Source: Boesenbergia rotunda (lineage: Eukaryota; Streptophyta; Magnoliopsida; Zingiberales; Zingiberaceae). From it: 64,000 nucleotides of DNA. Position 1 is the first letter of the stretch. Each line of letters starts with the position of its first letter. Made by a program: the position numbers and the translations under genes. The stretch lies in the NCBI GenBank assembly GCA_024364735.1, contig JAGFNQ010001174.1, positions 376,086 through 440,085 of the forward strand, in the 5' to 3' direction. Positions 63,958-64,000 of the stretch are shown piece after piece. Under the pieces are notes generated by a model, which did no database searches, was not told where the DNA came from, and was given only the letters and a program-made list of their open reading frames with translations.

Positions 63958-64000
63958 ACAGGCATGCGTCGAGGGGGAGCATCCAACGACATGGTTCATT
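63958..64000 (+). other. Start of element E untranslated region, window end
   Basis: Contains CGAGGGGGAGCATCCAACGA, the same purine-rich phrase that follows gag in element C. Confidence 0.6.

Larger units (their letters stand above)
61078..64000 (+). mobile_element. Element E: Sirevirus-like copia LTR retrotransposon, runs off the window
   Basis: 5' LTR 61078-62243, PBS 62246-62257, intact gag 62311-63957. After the stop comes GAGGGGGAGCATCCAACGAC, closely similar to the sequence that follows gag in the pol-less element C (32686 onward). Whether pol follows lies outside the window. Confidence 0.85.

Overview
This window is plant nuclear DNA made almost entirely of transposable elements. The evidence is plant-type Ty1/copia and Ty3/gypsy LTR retrotransposons with TGGTATCAGAGC (initiator-Met tRNA) primer binding sites, a chromodomain-bearing Tekay/Del chromovirus, hAT, CACTA and Mutator DNA transposons, and short exon pieces of plant genes (ARK-type kinesin, MAP kinase). 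The species cannot be read from the sequence. No intact host gene, rRNA, CRISPR array or functional tRNA gene was seen.

Layout. 1-1110: decayed Tat-type Ty3/gypsy reverse transcriptase (minus). 1795-5440: decayed Mutator-like element whose transposase sits between two arrays of short palindromes. 5449-17749: a gag-only, Sirevirus-like LTR element (A). Its interior is split by a younger gag-only element (B, 9619-16101), and its 3' LTR is cut at 17750 by a plus-strand Tekay element (17750-22039). That element is cut in turn at 22040 by a very young minus-strand Tekay element (22040-30481), which has gag, PR, RT, RH, INT and chromodomain. 30482-44797: a third gag-only family (C/D) in an LTR-gag-LTR-gag-LTR-stub arrangement. 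Its central LTR holds a 7.8 kb hAT element (35894-43668, 8-bp target duplication). The hAT transposase exon holds a 3.06 kb Pack-type CACTA element (37852-40908, 3-bp target duplication) carrying four spliced-frame exons of an ARK-type kinesin and an Ulp1-like fragment. 44798-50480: low-information remnants and one orphan MAP-kinase exon. 50490-54409: a defective Ale/Retrofit-type copia element (minus, 5-bp target duplication). 55699-58600: Tat-type element with decayed gag and an open protease. 58676-60000: minisatellite of about 83 bp x 16. 60044-60408: short LTR with PBS. 61078-64000: a gag-only or gag-first Sirevirus-like element (E) with an intact 548-aa gag, running off the window.

How the parts relate. 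Nesting order and LTR divergence by eye give a chronology: A is oldest, then B, with the minus Tekay element youngest. Elements A, C and D have no pol and C/D have broken gag, so they must have moved in trans if they moved recently.

The most unusual theme is a shared palindrome grammar. Nearly every element carries a dense array of its own self-complementary word (AATCGATT, GATCGGTC/GACCGATC, GGGCGCCC, CAGTCGACTG, AACCGGTG, AGGCCC..GGGCCT). In two gag-only families the word occurs both in the LTR and in the untranslated interior before the 3' LTR. Other points that stand out are antisense tRNA-like A-box/B-box modules with exact tRNA spacing in both Tekay LTR families, and a 240-bp target duplication flanking element B.
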